A stretch of 64,000 nucleotides of DNA. Origin: Lentilactobacillus dabitei (lineage in GTDB: Bacteria > Bacillota > Bacilli > Lactobacillales > Lactobacillaceae). Below are positions 36,332 to 44,030 of this stretch, piece by piece. The notes below the pieces were generated by a model. The model saw only the letters and a program-made list of their open reading frames with translations, did no database searches and was not told the origin of the DNA. Position 1 is the stretch's first letter, and each line of letters opens with the position of its first letter. A program made the translations under genes and the position numbers. The stretch is from assembly GCF_019061365.1 (NCBI RefSeq), contig NZ_JAHPPD010000002.1, forward strand, positions 1 to 64,000, read 5' to 3'.

Positions 36332-36360
36332 ATGATAGCCGTTTTAATCAGGGTTGGCAA
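36332..36360 (-). promoter_or_regulatory. Promoter of the aromatic leader
   Basis: On the minus strand TTGCCA (36355-36360) and TATCAT (36332-36337) with a 17-base spacer, placing the start about 15 bases before the leader-peptide ribosome site. The promoter starts right after the menG stop codon at 36364. Confidence 0.7.
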
Positions 36361-36363
36361 GGA

Positions 36364-37086
36364 CTATTTTGACTTTTTCACCCAGCCAAGGTGAAATGCC
36401 GCCGCGCCAAAGGTCAACATTTGGTAGGAAACCTTGGTCATCCCGGCTTGGCGAAACATCTGGGCTAATTGTTTGGCGGACACAAATTCTTTGGTTGTTC
36501 GTTGAAGATAGGCATATTCCTGATATTTATTAACCGCAAATTTTGCCATAATTGGCACTAATTTAAAATAGATCTGCCAGCCAAATTTAATAACCGGCAA
36601 TGTCGGCTGAGAGGTTTCAAGCGACGCAACCTGACCGTTTGGATGAACAACTCGGGCCATTTCGGTCAGTACTTGATTGGCATCGGGAACGTTTCGTAAG
36701 CCGAAACCAACTGTGGCAATATCAAAAGCGTTAGCTTCATACGGCAAGTGCATGGCATCCCCGCGAACCAAGGTCACCCGGTCGGCAACTTTTGCAGCCT
36801 TGAGTTTCTTTGCAGCGATTTTGAGCATCTCATCACTGAAATCTAAGCCGACAACCCGACCAGCTGGCCCCACCGCTTTGGCCAAAGCCACCGTCCAATC
36901 CCCGGTCCCACAACAGACGTCAATTACAAAAGCGCCGGGCCGGATATTCAGGCGTTTCATGGCAAACCGGCGCCAATTGCGGTGTAATCCGAGACTAATT
37001 AATGAGTTCATCGAATCATAGTTGGGGGCCAATTCATTAAATAACGATTCAACTTTAGGTTCTGGGGTGCGATTTGTTAGCGTCAT
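36364..37086 (-). CDS. menG: Demethylmenaquinone methyltransferase (UbiE/MenG)
   Basis: 240 residues. SAM-binding motif VIDVCCGTGDWT, GLDFSDEML, then GFGLRNVPD and YAYLQRTTKEF, the UbiE signatures. Methylates demethylmenaquinone in the last step of menaquinone synthesis. Divergent from a MenA-type prenyltransferase 67 bases away, so the two share a regulatory region and a pathway. Other men genes are not in the window. Confidence 0.92.
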   Translation of the reverse strand: MTLTNRTPEPKVESLFNELAPNYDSMNSLISLGLHRNWRRFAMKRLNIRPGAFVIDVCCGTGDWTVALAKAVGPAGRVVGLDFSDEMLKIAAKKLKAAKVADRVTLVRGDAMHLPYEANAFDIATVGFGLRNVPDANQVLTEMARVVHPNGQVASLETSQPTLPVIKFGWQIYFKLVPIMAKFAVNKYQEYAYLQRTTKEFVSAKQLAQMFRQAGMTKVSYQMLTFGAAAFHLGWVKKSK

Positions 37087-37153
37087 GGTGGAGCTCCTTT
37101 GGTATAATCTAATATAGATTCTGAAATTATTTTAGCAGATTGTGGGGATTTTA

Positions 37154-38065
37154 ATGAATTTAGCGACGTTTACCGAATTAATTGAATTTAAAATTTTGAG
37201 TGCCAGTGTCTTCCCGTTTATCACCGGCCTCTTTTTCAGCTGGTATTTTCTGGGTTCCGTCAATGGCCTGTATGCCACCCTTTTCTTTATTGCAATGATT
37301 CTATTTGATGCGACCGTGAACGTGCTGGACAACTTTAACGACTACTACCACTCGGACAAAGACGAGTACAAATCAAAAACAAACATCATTGGCCGCGAAC
37401 ACATCTCCCCCGCTTTGGTGGTCTTTATCCTCGCTGCCTTCATCATTCCGTCAGCTGGGATTGGCCTGTATCTCACGTATAAGGTTGGCCTGCCATTGCT
37501 GTGGATGGGAGTCTTCTGCTTTGCGATCGGAATCCTGTACTCATCGGGGCCACGACCAATTTCCAGCACACCATTTGGGGAAATTGCCTCTGGGTTTACG
37601 ATGGGGGTCATGATTGTTCTTATTTCAGTTTACATTAATTCCTACCAACTTTTCACTTGGAATGCTGAATTGTTATGGGAAATTTTGCTGGCCGCGGCAC
37701 CATTATTTATTTGGATCGCCAATATCATGCTGGCTAATAATATTTGTGATGACGAAGAGGATCGGTTGAATAATCGCAAAACAATTGTTCACTACATCGG
37801 CGTCCCTCGTGCCGTTTTTATGTTCAACGCCACAAACGTTTTGGCAATCCTATTGATCTTCTTGGCAATCTTTTTAGGGGTCTATCCGGTTGCCATGATT
37901 TCAATCTTGCTGACTGTACCTTTTATCTTTAAGCAAATGCGACTGTTTACGGCAGAACAGGTAAAGACCAAGACGTTTGTTTGCTCGGTGAGAATTTTAG
38001 GATTGGGGTCCATTGGCTTGTGTATTGGTTTTGCGGCTTACTGGCTATATGTACTTGTTCGTTAA
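37154..38065 (+). CDS. menA: UbiA-family prenyltransferase (MenA-like)
   Basis: 303 residues, about eight or nine membrane helices. The Asp-rich Mg/prenyl-diphosphate site NVLDNFNDYYHSDKDE and the second site ANNICDDEEDR are present. Attaches an isoprenoid chain to dihydroxynaphthoate. ATG 37154 is chosen because GGGGA lies just before it; the GTG at 37142 overlaps that region. Paired with divergent menG. Confidence 0.87.
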   Translation: MNLATFTELIEFKILSASVFPFITGLFFSWYFLGSVNGLYATLFFIAMILFDATVNVLDNFNDYYHSDKDEYKSKTNIIGREHISPALVVFILAAFIIPSAGIGLYLTYKVGLPLLWMGVFCFAIGILYSSGPRPISSTPFGEIASGFTMGVMIVLISVYINSYQLFTWNAELLWEILLAAAPLFIWIANIMLANNICDDEEDRLNNRKTIVHYIGVPRAVFMFNATNVLAILLIFLAIFLGVYPVAMISILLTVPFIFKQMRLFTAEQVKTKTFVCSVRILGLGSIGLCIGFAAYWLYVLVR

Positions 38066-38164
38066 GGCTGTTTTACGGGATCATCACTTCCTTATCGGCA
38101 TCAATTGTGCTTAAATGATACCAATAACAGCAATAATCATTATTTTGGCAAGGGGGAATTGAGA

Positions 38165-38704
38165 TTGTGCAAACGATCTGGGCTCATCATTAGCATATTC
38201 CTCCTTGGACTTGGATTGATTGGTTTCATGCTCATTACCCAAGGACAAGTTGATAAGCCCGCCGGCCAAATTGACCAGCCCCGCCAGACTAAAGCCACCA
38301 AATATCAACCGTTATCGACAGCTAGTCTTAAAACTAACCGTAAACTTCAATATGCTAGCATTATCTATTATGCGATCAACCACGTGCATATCCAGCGGTG
38401 GCAGGAAGTTTCCGACTTGAGATCAGGCTGGCAAGTTGAACTTTCACGGACAAACGACGCCACCCGTTATTTAGTATGGCCGGACAAGAACATTACGATC
38501 AAGGAAAAACAGTTGACACCTAATTGGTTTGAAATTAGTGGTCGCACCGTTATTTACCATAGTTTTGAGGTACACACCGCTGAAGAAGACGAGGATCAGT
38601 ACGATGCGACAACTCAGGATCACATTGTTAAACAAATTAACCTGGATCGTGCTGCCCGAAAATTTTGGCGAATGAGTGGGAATTTGGTGGTTCAAAATCG
38701 TTGA
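38165..38704 (+). CDS. Small membrane-anchored protein of unknown function
   Basis: 179 residues from TTG 38165, which follows GGGGG by 8 bases; the frame is open from 38105. A single N-terminal helix (LIISIFLLGLGLIGFMLI) with the remainder outside: a TASLKTNRKLQYASIIYYAINHVHIQRWQEV block, then a beta-rich segment and an acidic EEDEDQYD patch. I do not recognise a family. Similar small anchored proteins in lactobacilli are uncharacterised. Confidence 0.65.
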   Translation: MCKRSGLIISIFLLGLGLIGFMLITQGQVDKPAGQIDQPRQTKATKYQPLSTASLKTNRKLQYASIIYYAINHVHIQRWQEVSDLRSGWQVELSRTNDATRYLVWPDKNITIKEKQLTPNWFEISGRTVIYHSFEVHTAEEDEDQYDATTQDHIVKQINLDRAARKFWRMSGNLVVQNR

Positions 38705-38738
38705 AGTTGGGATTTGGAATTGTTAAATTGATTAATGG

Positions 38739-38853
38739 TGCTCCGTGAAGCAGGTGCTAGATATATAAAGGGTCGATCATGAAAATCCAAAATCAGGATT
38801 TTCATGATCGACCCTTTATATAACCGCACCTAAGCGCTTCACTGCGCACACTA
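38739..38853. repeat. Long palindrome between convergent genes
   Basis: A perfect 27-base inverted repeat (38762-38788 with 38796-38822, loop AAAATCA) flanked by weaker complementary arms GTGCTCCGTGAAGC / GCTTCACTGCGCAC. The layout is that of family A but the arm sequences differ, so it may be a divergent relative. Likely a two-way terminator between 38704 and 38851. Confidence 0.65.
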
Positions 38854-39777
38854 ACTATTCATCGACTCCTTAAACTTCGTCTTAATAAAGTTAGCAGAAG
38901 TCTGTAATTTTTCTTTTTCTTCATCTGTTAAGTCCAGTTGCACTTTTTCCAGAATGCCATCTCGGCCGACAATTGCTGGGTATGATAAGTAAGTGTCCAA
39001 CTCTTCCCGATAATTTGATACGGCTAATTGCGTTCTTGAATCACTAATAACCGTATTGGCCAAACGAACTGCAGCGGTTGCTACGCCATAATTGGTGTAC
39101 TTTTTGCCATGGAACACATTGAAACCGCCTTCACGGGCGGCCTTATCCAACTTGTTTAAATCCAAGCCTCGTTGTTTGGCAATTTCCGTGATTGGATGAC
39201 CCAAAACGCGAACCGTTGACCAAGCAGTAAATTGTGAGTTCCCGTGTTCACCTAAGTTATAGCCTGAAACCGAACGTGGATCGATGTTTAATTCTTTAGC
39301 CACTGCCCGCTTCATTCTGGATGAGTCAAGTAACGTGCCAGTCCCAATAACGTGTTTCTTTGGTAGGCCGGTAATTTGCTGATACATGGATGTAATCACA
39401 TCCACGGGGTTGGAGATATCAACAATAATCCCGTTAAAGCCTGAATCCTTAATCTTTTGCGCAACTGATTTCACTGCCTTACTGGTAAATGGTAACTCAG
39501 CAAAGCGGTCATCATTCTTATTATCTTGCAATTTAATGTTTCCTAATGCCGAAATGATCACATCAGCGTCCTTCAACGCCGAATAATCATTAACCGTAAT
39601 ATTTGTATGGAAAGGCAAATTTGACATCGCGTCTTCAAAATCCGTCGCGTCTGCTTCAACCTTTTTCTCCCGGGTATCGATCAACACTAAATCATCCGCA
39701 AATCCACAAGCAACTATGTAATGTGCGGCCGTTGAGCCAACATTTCCCATTCCAATAACAGCAATTTTTCTTGTCAT
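38851..39777 (-). CDS. L-2-hydroxyisocaproate dehydrogenase / L-LDH family
   Basis: 308 residues. NAD loop GMGNVGS, catalytic region NLGEHGNSQ (His), DISNPVDVITS. The GYNLGEHGNSQFTAWST segment and the RMKRAVAKELNI region resemble L-HicDH of lactobacilli more than classic L-LDH. It reduces branched or aromatic 2-oxoacids with NADH. Single gene, minus strand. Confidence 0.88.
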   Translation of the reverse strand: MTRKIAVIGMGNVGSTAAHYIVACGFADDLVLIDTREKKVEADATDFEDAMSNLPFHTNITVNDYSALKDADVIISALGNIKLQDNKNDDRFAELPFTSKAVKSVAQKIKDSGFNGIIVDISNPVDVITSMYQQITGLPKKHVIGTGTLLDSSRMKRAVAKELNIDPRSVSGYNLGEHGNSQFTAWSTVRVLGHPITEIAKQRGLDLNKLDKAAREGGFNVFHGKKYTNYGVATAAVRLANTVISDSRTQLAVSNYREELDTYLSYPAIVGRDGILEKVQLDLTDEEKEKLQTSANFIKTKFKESMNS

Positions 39778-39874
39778 TTAATCACCTCATATGATGTTTA
39801 ATTCCCTTTAGTTTAGCACGGAAACAACAAAAATGGCAGAAAAATTAGAAAATTAAAATTGTCTTCAATTACAA

Positions 39875-39915
39875 TAAAGAAGCTTTTAACTATTTTGAAA
39901 CAGTTAAAAGCTTCT
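39875..39915 (-). terminator. Terminator after oppA
   Basis: Minus-strand stem GAAGCTTTTAACTG / AGTTAAAAGCTTC with TTTATTG, just after the stop at 39926. Nearly perfect. Confidence 0.85.
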
Positions 39916-39925
39916 AACATGCTAT

Positions 39926-41572
39926 TTATTTCATATAAGCATACTTATAGCTCCACTGAGTACCGGCAGTATTATGAATCACACCTTTCAGTGAAGGCTT
40001 CTGTAAGTAGGAAGTGACTTGTTGATAGAGTGGCGTCATTCCTTGATCCTTGTTAAATACTTTGGCAGCCTGAACCAAATCATCCCAACGTTGACCTGCA
40101 TTATTAGCATCGCGGTTCTGAGCTCGATTAATCAGCTTATCATAAGTTTCATTACGATATTTACCATAATTATAAGCTGTCCCGGACTCAGGAATTTGTA
40201 AGAATGAAATTGGATCATTGAAGTCGGCACCCCAACCAGAAAGATAAATGTCGAACTCACCCTTCAAGGCATCTTGGGTTGCGACTTGGCCAGGCACGTT
40301 GCGAATGTTTAACGTCATCCCTGGCAGAACTTTCTCAAACTGGGCCTTCAAATACTGGGTCACTGGACTACTGGTTTGATCATCGCTTGAGGCCAAAATC
40401 GACAAGTTGACTTTTTTGACTCCGACTTGTTTCAGCCCCTTCTCCCAATACTGCTTAGCCAGCTTTTCATTATGATCAACTGTATTAGCAACCGCCTGCT
40501 GCTTGGCAAAATCCGTCCCCGTCCTTGGATCGTGGGCGAGCTGAGAGGCGACAAAGCCGGTTGGAGTTGCTGATCCATCCCCTAAAACTTTCTTGGTCAA
40601 CTGTTTGCGATTAATGGAAAGTGAAATAGCTGTCCGAATGTTTCGATTGCTCATCACTTTACGTTTCGTGCTATTGGCATCTTTAAAGTTATATTCCAAG
40701 AAGCTCACCAGTGAGTAAGGGTACTGCTTGAACTCTGAGTTGTTCTTGTAATTCTTGATTTGCTGATTAGACAGCGGCGTCAAGTCAAGCTTGCCCTGTT
40801 GGTAAAGCTCCAAACCAGTTGTTGGGCTGGCAACCACCGTATAGTTAATCTTCTTGAGCTTAACGACGCTCTTATCCCAATATTGATTGTTTTTCACAAA
40901 TTGCCACTTGTTGCCAGTTCCGTTCCAATTCTTAATTGTAAATGGTCCTGAATAAACCATATATTGTGAACGAGTGCCATACTTCTTTCCATATTTATCA
41001 ACAATTTTTTGGTTCTGAGGACCAAAGAGTGGGTAGGACATAAGAACCTTGAAGTAGGCAATTGGTTTTTCGAGTTGAACAACAACGGTCTTGCTATTAG
41101 TCGCCTTAATCCCAACGGCATTTGGTGAAAGCTTGCCAGCGTTTACCTTGTCAGCATTCTTAATCCCACTAAACAGATAAGCATAAGTTGATTTAGTCTT
41201 GGGGTTCAAAGTTCGCCGCCATGAATAAACGAAATCTTGTGCAGTGATTTGATCGCCATTACTCCATTTGGCATTGCGTAATTTAAATGTCCACGTTTTA
41301 CCATCTTTAGACTTCTTGGCGCTTTGGGCAAGGCCGGCGGTTGGCTTCCCATTCTTGCCAAGGCGATAAAAACTTTCAAACGCATTCCCTGTCTGACCAT
41401 AACCAGTTGATTTAGAAATATCAATTGTGTCCAGTGGTGCGGTCGTACTGAGATTCAAGGTTTGGCTCTTGCTGGAATTTGTTTTTTGATTGCTGGACTG
41501 CCCACAAGCCGCTAACCCAACTGTGATTATTCCAATGACTGCGACCAGCAATAACATTCTTAACTTTCTCAT
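39926..41572 (-). CDS. oppA: Oligopeptide ABC transporter substrate-binding lipoprotein
   Basis: 548 residues. Lipoprotein signal with lipobox LAAC at residues 20-23 (GLAACGQSS), then the SBP family 5 fold: RNAKWSNGDQITAQDFVYSW and YNYGKYRNETYDKLINRA-like ends. Binds peptides at the membrane for an Opp permease encoded elsewhere; no permease or ATPase gene is adjacent. ATG 41572 follows GGAGGAG. The leader upstream contains a Cys-rich ORF and a terminator, so expression may respond to amino acid supply. Confidence 0.92.
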   Translation of the reverse strand: MRKLRMLLLVAVIGIITVGLAACGQSSNQKTNSSKSQTLNLSTTAPLDTIDISKSTGYGQTGNAFESFYRLGKNGKPTAGLAQSAKKSKDGKTWTFKLRNAKWSNGDQITAQDFVYSWRRTLNPKTKSTYAYLFSGIKNADKVNAGKLSPNAVGIKATNSKTVVVQLEKPIAYFKVLMSYPLFGPQNQKIVDKYGKKYGTRSQYMVYSGPFTIKNWNGTGNKWQFVKNNQYWDKSVVKLKKINYTVVASPTTGLELYQQGKLDLTPLSNQQIKNYKNNSEFKQYPYSLVSFLEYNFKDANSTKRKVMSNRNIRTAISLSINRKQLTKKVLGDGSATPTGFVASQLAHDPRTGTDFAKQQAVANTVDHNEKLAKQYWEKGLKQVGVKKVNLSILASSDDQTSSPVTQYLKAQFEKVLPGMTLNIRNVPGQVATQDALKGEFDIYLSGWGADFNDPISFLQIPESGTAYNYGKYRNETYDKLINRAQNRDANNAGQRWDDLVQAAKVFNKDQGMTPLYQQVTSYLQKPSLKGVIHNTAGTQWSYKYAYMK

Positions 41573-41666
41573 GTTTTCTCCTCCAAAATGATGATGGATC
41601 TCCTTAATTTGATGCATCTATAGATTAAATACGTCAAAACTGAACGAATTTTCTTATTCCAAACAA

Positions 41667-41720
41667 AAAAGTGCCACAGCTTCAGTTAACGCCAAAAGCT
41701 GTGACACTCCAGAATCCATT
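41667..41720 (-). promoter_or_regulatory. Leader terminator and alternative pairs upstream of oppA
   Basis: Terminator GUGUCACAGCUU (41696-41707)/AAGCUGUGGCAC (41671-41682) followed by T6, lying between the Cys-rich ORF and oppA. Its loop contains GCGTTAACT (41684-41692), exactly complementary to AGTTAACGC inside the small ORF (41781-41789). A second pair joins AATCCATT at the end of the ORF (41753-41760) with AATGGATT (41713-41720). Mutually exclusive folding is likely. Confidence 0.7.
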
Positions 41721-41746
41721 GATAAGCAACTTAAATCACACTTACT

Positions 41747-41839
41747 CTAACAAATGGATTGTTTAAAGAGACCACCCTCAGCGTTAACTTGAGCTGGACA
41801 CATCTGACAACAAGTTGATTGTACGGCTACAAATTGCAT
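41747..41839 (-). CDS. Cys-rich 30-residue leader peptide or small protein
   Basis: ATG 41839, 8 bases after a perfect AGGAGG (41848-41853), to TAG 41747. Residues 8-16 read STCCQMCPA and the last residue is Cys, so 4 of 30 residues are Cys. Promoter, ribosome site and a downstream terminator before oppA make it look like an attenuator control ORF sensing Cys-tRNA. A real small metal-binding protein (CC-x2-C) is the alternative. Confidence 0.7.
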   Translation of the reverse strand: MQFVAVQSTCCQMCPAQVNAEGGLFKQSIC

Positions 41840-41871
41840 GGGTGATTCCTCCTCGTTTGATATCTGCACCA

Positions 41872-41900
41872 AATATAACGGAATCACCACATTTTGTCAA
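41872..41900 (-). promoter_or_regulatory. Promoter of the Cys leader-oppA transcript
   Basis: On the minus strand TTGACA (41895-41900) and TATATT (41872-41877) with a 17-base spacer. A near-consensus promoter, just downstream of the phosphatase stop codon. Confidence 0.8.
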
Positions 41901-41908
41901 CCAAAAGC

Positions 41909-42544
41909 CTAAAAGCCTGAATGAACAACTCGGTTATAGTAGCGCAGATAATATGAGTGATTTTCAGGGGCATACGTAATCTTGGTCACACTTGTATTAT
42001 CGGGTTCTTCAATGACCATCATTTCTTTAGGGGAGCCCATCGCAGCCAGCACCGCAGCCTTGATTGTGAAGCCATGGGTGACAACAATAATCTGATCATC
42101 AGGGAATTTCTGACTAACGCTGCCCATAAAGTCCTGTGCTCTGGCGATAACGTCTTCAAATGATTCGGTATTGCCACCCGCCACCGTGACATAAATTGGC
42201 AGCACATCGTTTAAAACGTGGTCAAATACTTCTGGATACTTCTCTTCCAACTCAGCGTTCTTCTGGCCATCCCAATCGCCATAGGAAATTTCCAGCAACC
42301 GTTTGTCATAGGTTATCGGTAAGTTCGCACTCTGATTTAAAATGTTTGCGGTATCTTTAGTCCGTTGTAATGGGCTTGCGATGATTTGATCCGCAAACGA
42401 GATATCGAAACCCTGATGTAAACTTTCCGCTTGTTTCTTTCCAGTTTCCGAAAGGTATGTCACTTCCGTATTAATGATTCCCTGCTTTAGGCCAATGGCA
42501 TTTGCCGCAGTCTGGCCGTGGCGAATGAAGTAAAAGTCAGTCAT
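41909..42544 (-). CDS. Histidine phosphatase family protein
   Basis: 211 residues. RHGQTAAN at residues 7-14 and a second His in VVTHGFT, the phosphoglycerate-mutase-like fold. ATG 42544 follows GGAGG; nine further in-frame codons upstream overlap that site. Function unknown beyond phosphatase or mutase chemistry. Only distantly similar to the one at 21323. Confidence 0.85.
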   Translation of the reverse strand: MTDFYFIRHGQTAANAIGLKQGIINTEVTYLSETGKKQAESLHQGFDISFADQIIASPLQRTKDTANILNQSANLPITYDKRLLEISYGDWDGQKNAELEEKYPEVFDHVLNDVLPIYVTVAGGNTESFEDVIARAQDFMGSVSQKFPDDQIIVVTHGFTIKAAVLAAMGSPKEMMVIEEPDNTSVTKITYAPENHSYYLRYYNRVVHSGF

Positions 42545-42671
42545 GTTGGTTTCCTCCAAAATGTTTCTCAAATATGTTTAGGTAGATCTCATCATTCAAT
42601 TGGCTGCTTAAAACTTACCATGATGGTTATACTCAAGTAAACCCCGCCATGCAAAATTATTCAAAATACTG

Positions 42672-42700
42672 TTGCATTTGTCTGTGGGTTCTGTTAGATT
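42672..42700 (+). promoter_or_regulatory. Promoter of the serine leader
   Basis: TTGCAT (42672-42677) and TAGATT (42695-42700) with 17 bases between, about 16 bases before the leader-peptide ribosome site. Moderate match to consensus. Confidence 0.55.
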
Positions 42701-42727
42701 TTAATTATAAGAAATGGAGGTATTCAC

Positions 42728-42793
42728 ATGAACGTGAATTTAATGACTTTTACAATTAAATCATCCTCCTGGTCTACGGTGTCATGCGGGTAG
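42728..42793 (+). CDS. Serine-rich leader peptide (SSSWS), attenuator control ORF
   Basis: A 21-residue ORF, ATG 42728 to TAG 42791-42793. GGAGG (42716-42720) lies 7 bases upstream. Residues 12-16 are Ser-Ser-Ser-Trp-Ser and residue 19 is Ser, five Ser in eight codons (TCA TCC TCC TGG TCT ACG GTG TCA). It precedes serC-serA, the serine biosynthesis genes, and is followed by four complementary RNA segments. This is the classic layout of a translated attenuator that reads charged tRNA-Ser. Confidence 0.85.
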   Translation: MNVNLMTFTIKSSSWSTVSCG

Positions 42794-42915
42794 GCCATCT
42801 TTTAGTGCGATATTTTCGACAAAAGGCCTTACACGGATGATGTTACATCACACTGTGAGGCCGTTAAAACTGCTATGCTAACGAGCTCTCACAGTGTCAA
42901 TCTGTGGGAGCTTTT
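42790..42915 (+). promoter_or_regulatory. Serine attenuator: switching helices and terminator
   Basis: Segment 0 (42790-42796, GTAGGCC at the leader stop codon) can pair with segment 1 (42825-42833, GGCCTTACA). Segment 1 can instead pair over 9 bp with segment 2 (42854-42862, TGTGAGGCC). Segment 2 (42851-42859, CACTGTGAG) is perfectly complementary to segment 3 (42888-42896, CTCACAGTG). Segment 3 forms the terminator with segment 4: AGCTCTCACAG (42884-42894) and CTGTGGGAGCT (42902-42912), then TTTT. All pairs are exact or G-U. Confidence 0.85.
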
Positions 42916-42942
42916 AATTTATGATAAAGGGAGTTTTGAGCT

Positions 42943-44019
42943 ATGACGGTTTATAATTTCGCGGCGGGACCAGCAACGCTACCAGATCCGGTGATTAAGC
43001 AAATTCAAGCAGAGTTACCATCACTTCAGGGAACCGGTATGAGCATTTTGGAAATTTCTCATCGTTCTGCCATGTTTGACGGCATCATCAATACGGCTAA
43101 ACAAGATATTCGTGATTTAATGCATGTCCCCGACAACTATCATGTATTATTTTTCCAAGGTGGCGGCACCGGCCAATTTGCGGCAGTTCCACTTAATCTC
43201 GCCACCGATCACAAACGAATTGCCTTGCTAGACAGTGGTCACTGGGCAACTCGGGCAGGTGACGAAGCAGCTAATTTGGGTGTGGCTGTCGACGTCTTGG
43301 CCACAACCAAAGCCGATCATTACCGACAACTCCCTCACTCAAATAAACCACTTTCCGCAGCTGAGTATGACTATCTTCACGTCACGACTAACAACACGAT
43401 TGAAGGAACTGCTTACCATACTTTGCCTGAACATGGCGATGTCACTTTGGTTGGTGACTTGTCGTCCAATTTCATGGCGGAAGAATACAACGTGAATGAC
43501 TTTGGCTTAATCTTTGGCGGAGTCCAAAAGAACCTCGGCCCTGCCGGCGTGACCATCGTCATTGTTCGAGACGATCTGGTTAAACCAGTTGAACACATCC
43601 CCAGTATCCTCAACTATTCGTTATTTGTTAAGAAAAATTCGATGTTTAATACGCCACCGGTTTTTGCAATTTATGCGACTGGACTCGTTCTTAAATGGCT
43701 CAAGCAACAAGGCGGCCTTGCCGAAATTGAAAAGATCAACCGCAAGAAATCGAGCTTGCTTTATGATTTCTTGGATGAATCCAAACTATTCACCAACTAT
43801 ATCAAGCAATCTGATCGTTCATTAACAAACGTGCCATTTACAACTGATGACGCAGATCTTGATAAGCAAGTCATCCAAGCCGCATCGGATGCCGGCTTAA
43901 TGAATTTAAAAGGCCATCGGAGTGTCGGTGGCTTGCGGGCCAGTCTATACAACGCAATGCCAACTGAAGGCGTTCAAGCACTCGTTGATTTCTTACACAA
44001 CTTTGAAAAGAATCATTAG
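42943..44019 (+). CDS. serC: Phosphoserine aminotransferase
   Basis: 358 residues, usual length. FAAGPATLPDPV start, FFQGGGTGQFAAVPLNL, and the PLP Lys in GGVQKNLGPAG. Converts 3-phosphohydroxypyruvate plus glutamate to phosphoserine. First gene after the serine attenuator; serA follows after 11 bases, so they form one operon. Confidence 0.95.
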   Translation: MTVYNFAAGPATLPDPVIKQIQAELPSLQGTGMSILEISHRSAMFDGIINTAKQDIRDLMHVPDNYHVLFFQGGGTGQFAAVPLNLATDHKRIALLDSGHWATRAGDEAANLGVAVDVLATTKADHYRQLPHSNKPLSAAEYDYLHVTTNNTIEGTAYHTLPEHGDVTLVGDLSSNFMAEEYNVNDFGLIFGGVQKNLGPAGVTIVIVRDDLVKPVEHIPSILNYSLFVKKNSMFNTPPVFAIYATGLVLKWLKQQGGLAEIEKINRKKSSLLYDFLDESKLFTNYIKQSDRSLTNVPFTTDDADLDKQVIQAASDAGLMNLKGHRSVGGLRASLYNAMPTEGVQALVDFLHNFEKNH

Positions 44020-44030
44020 GAGGAACAGAC

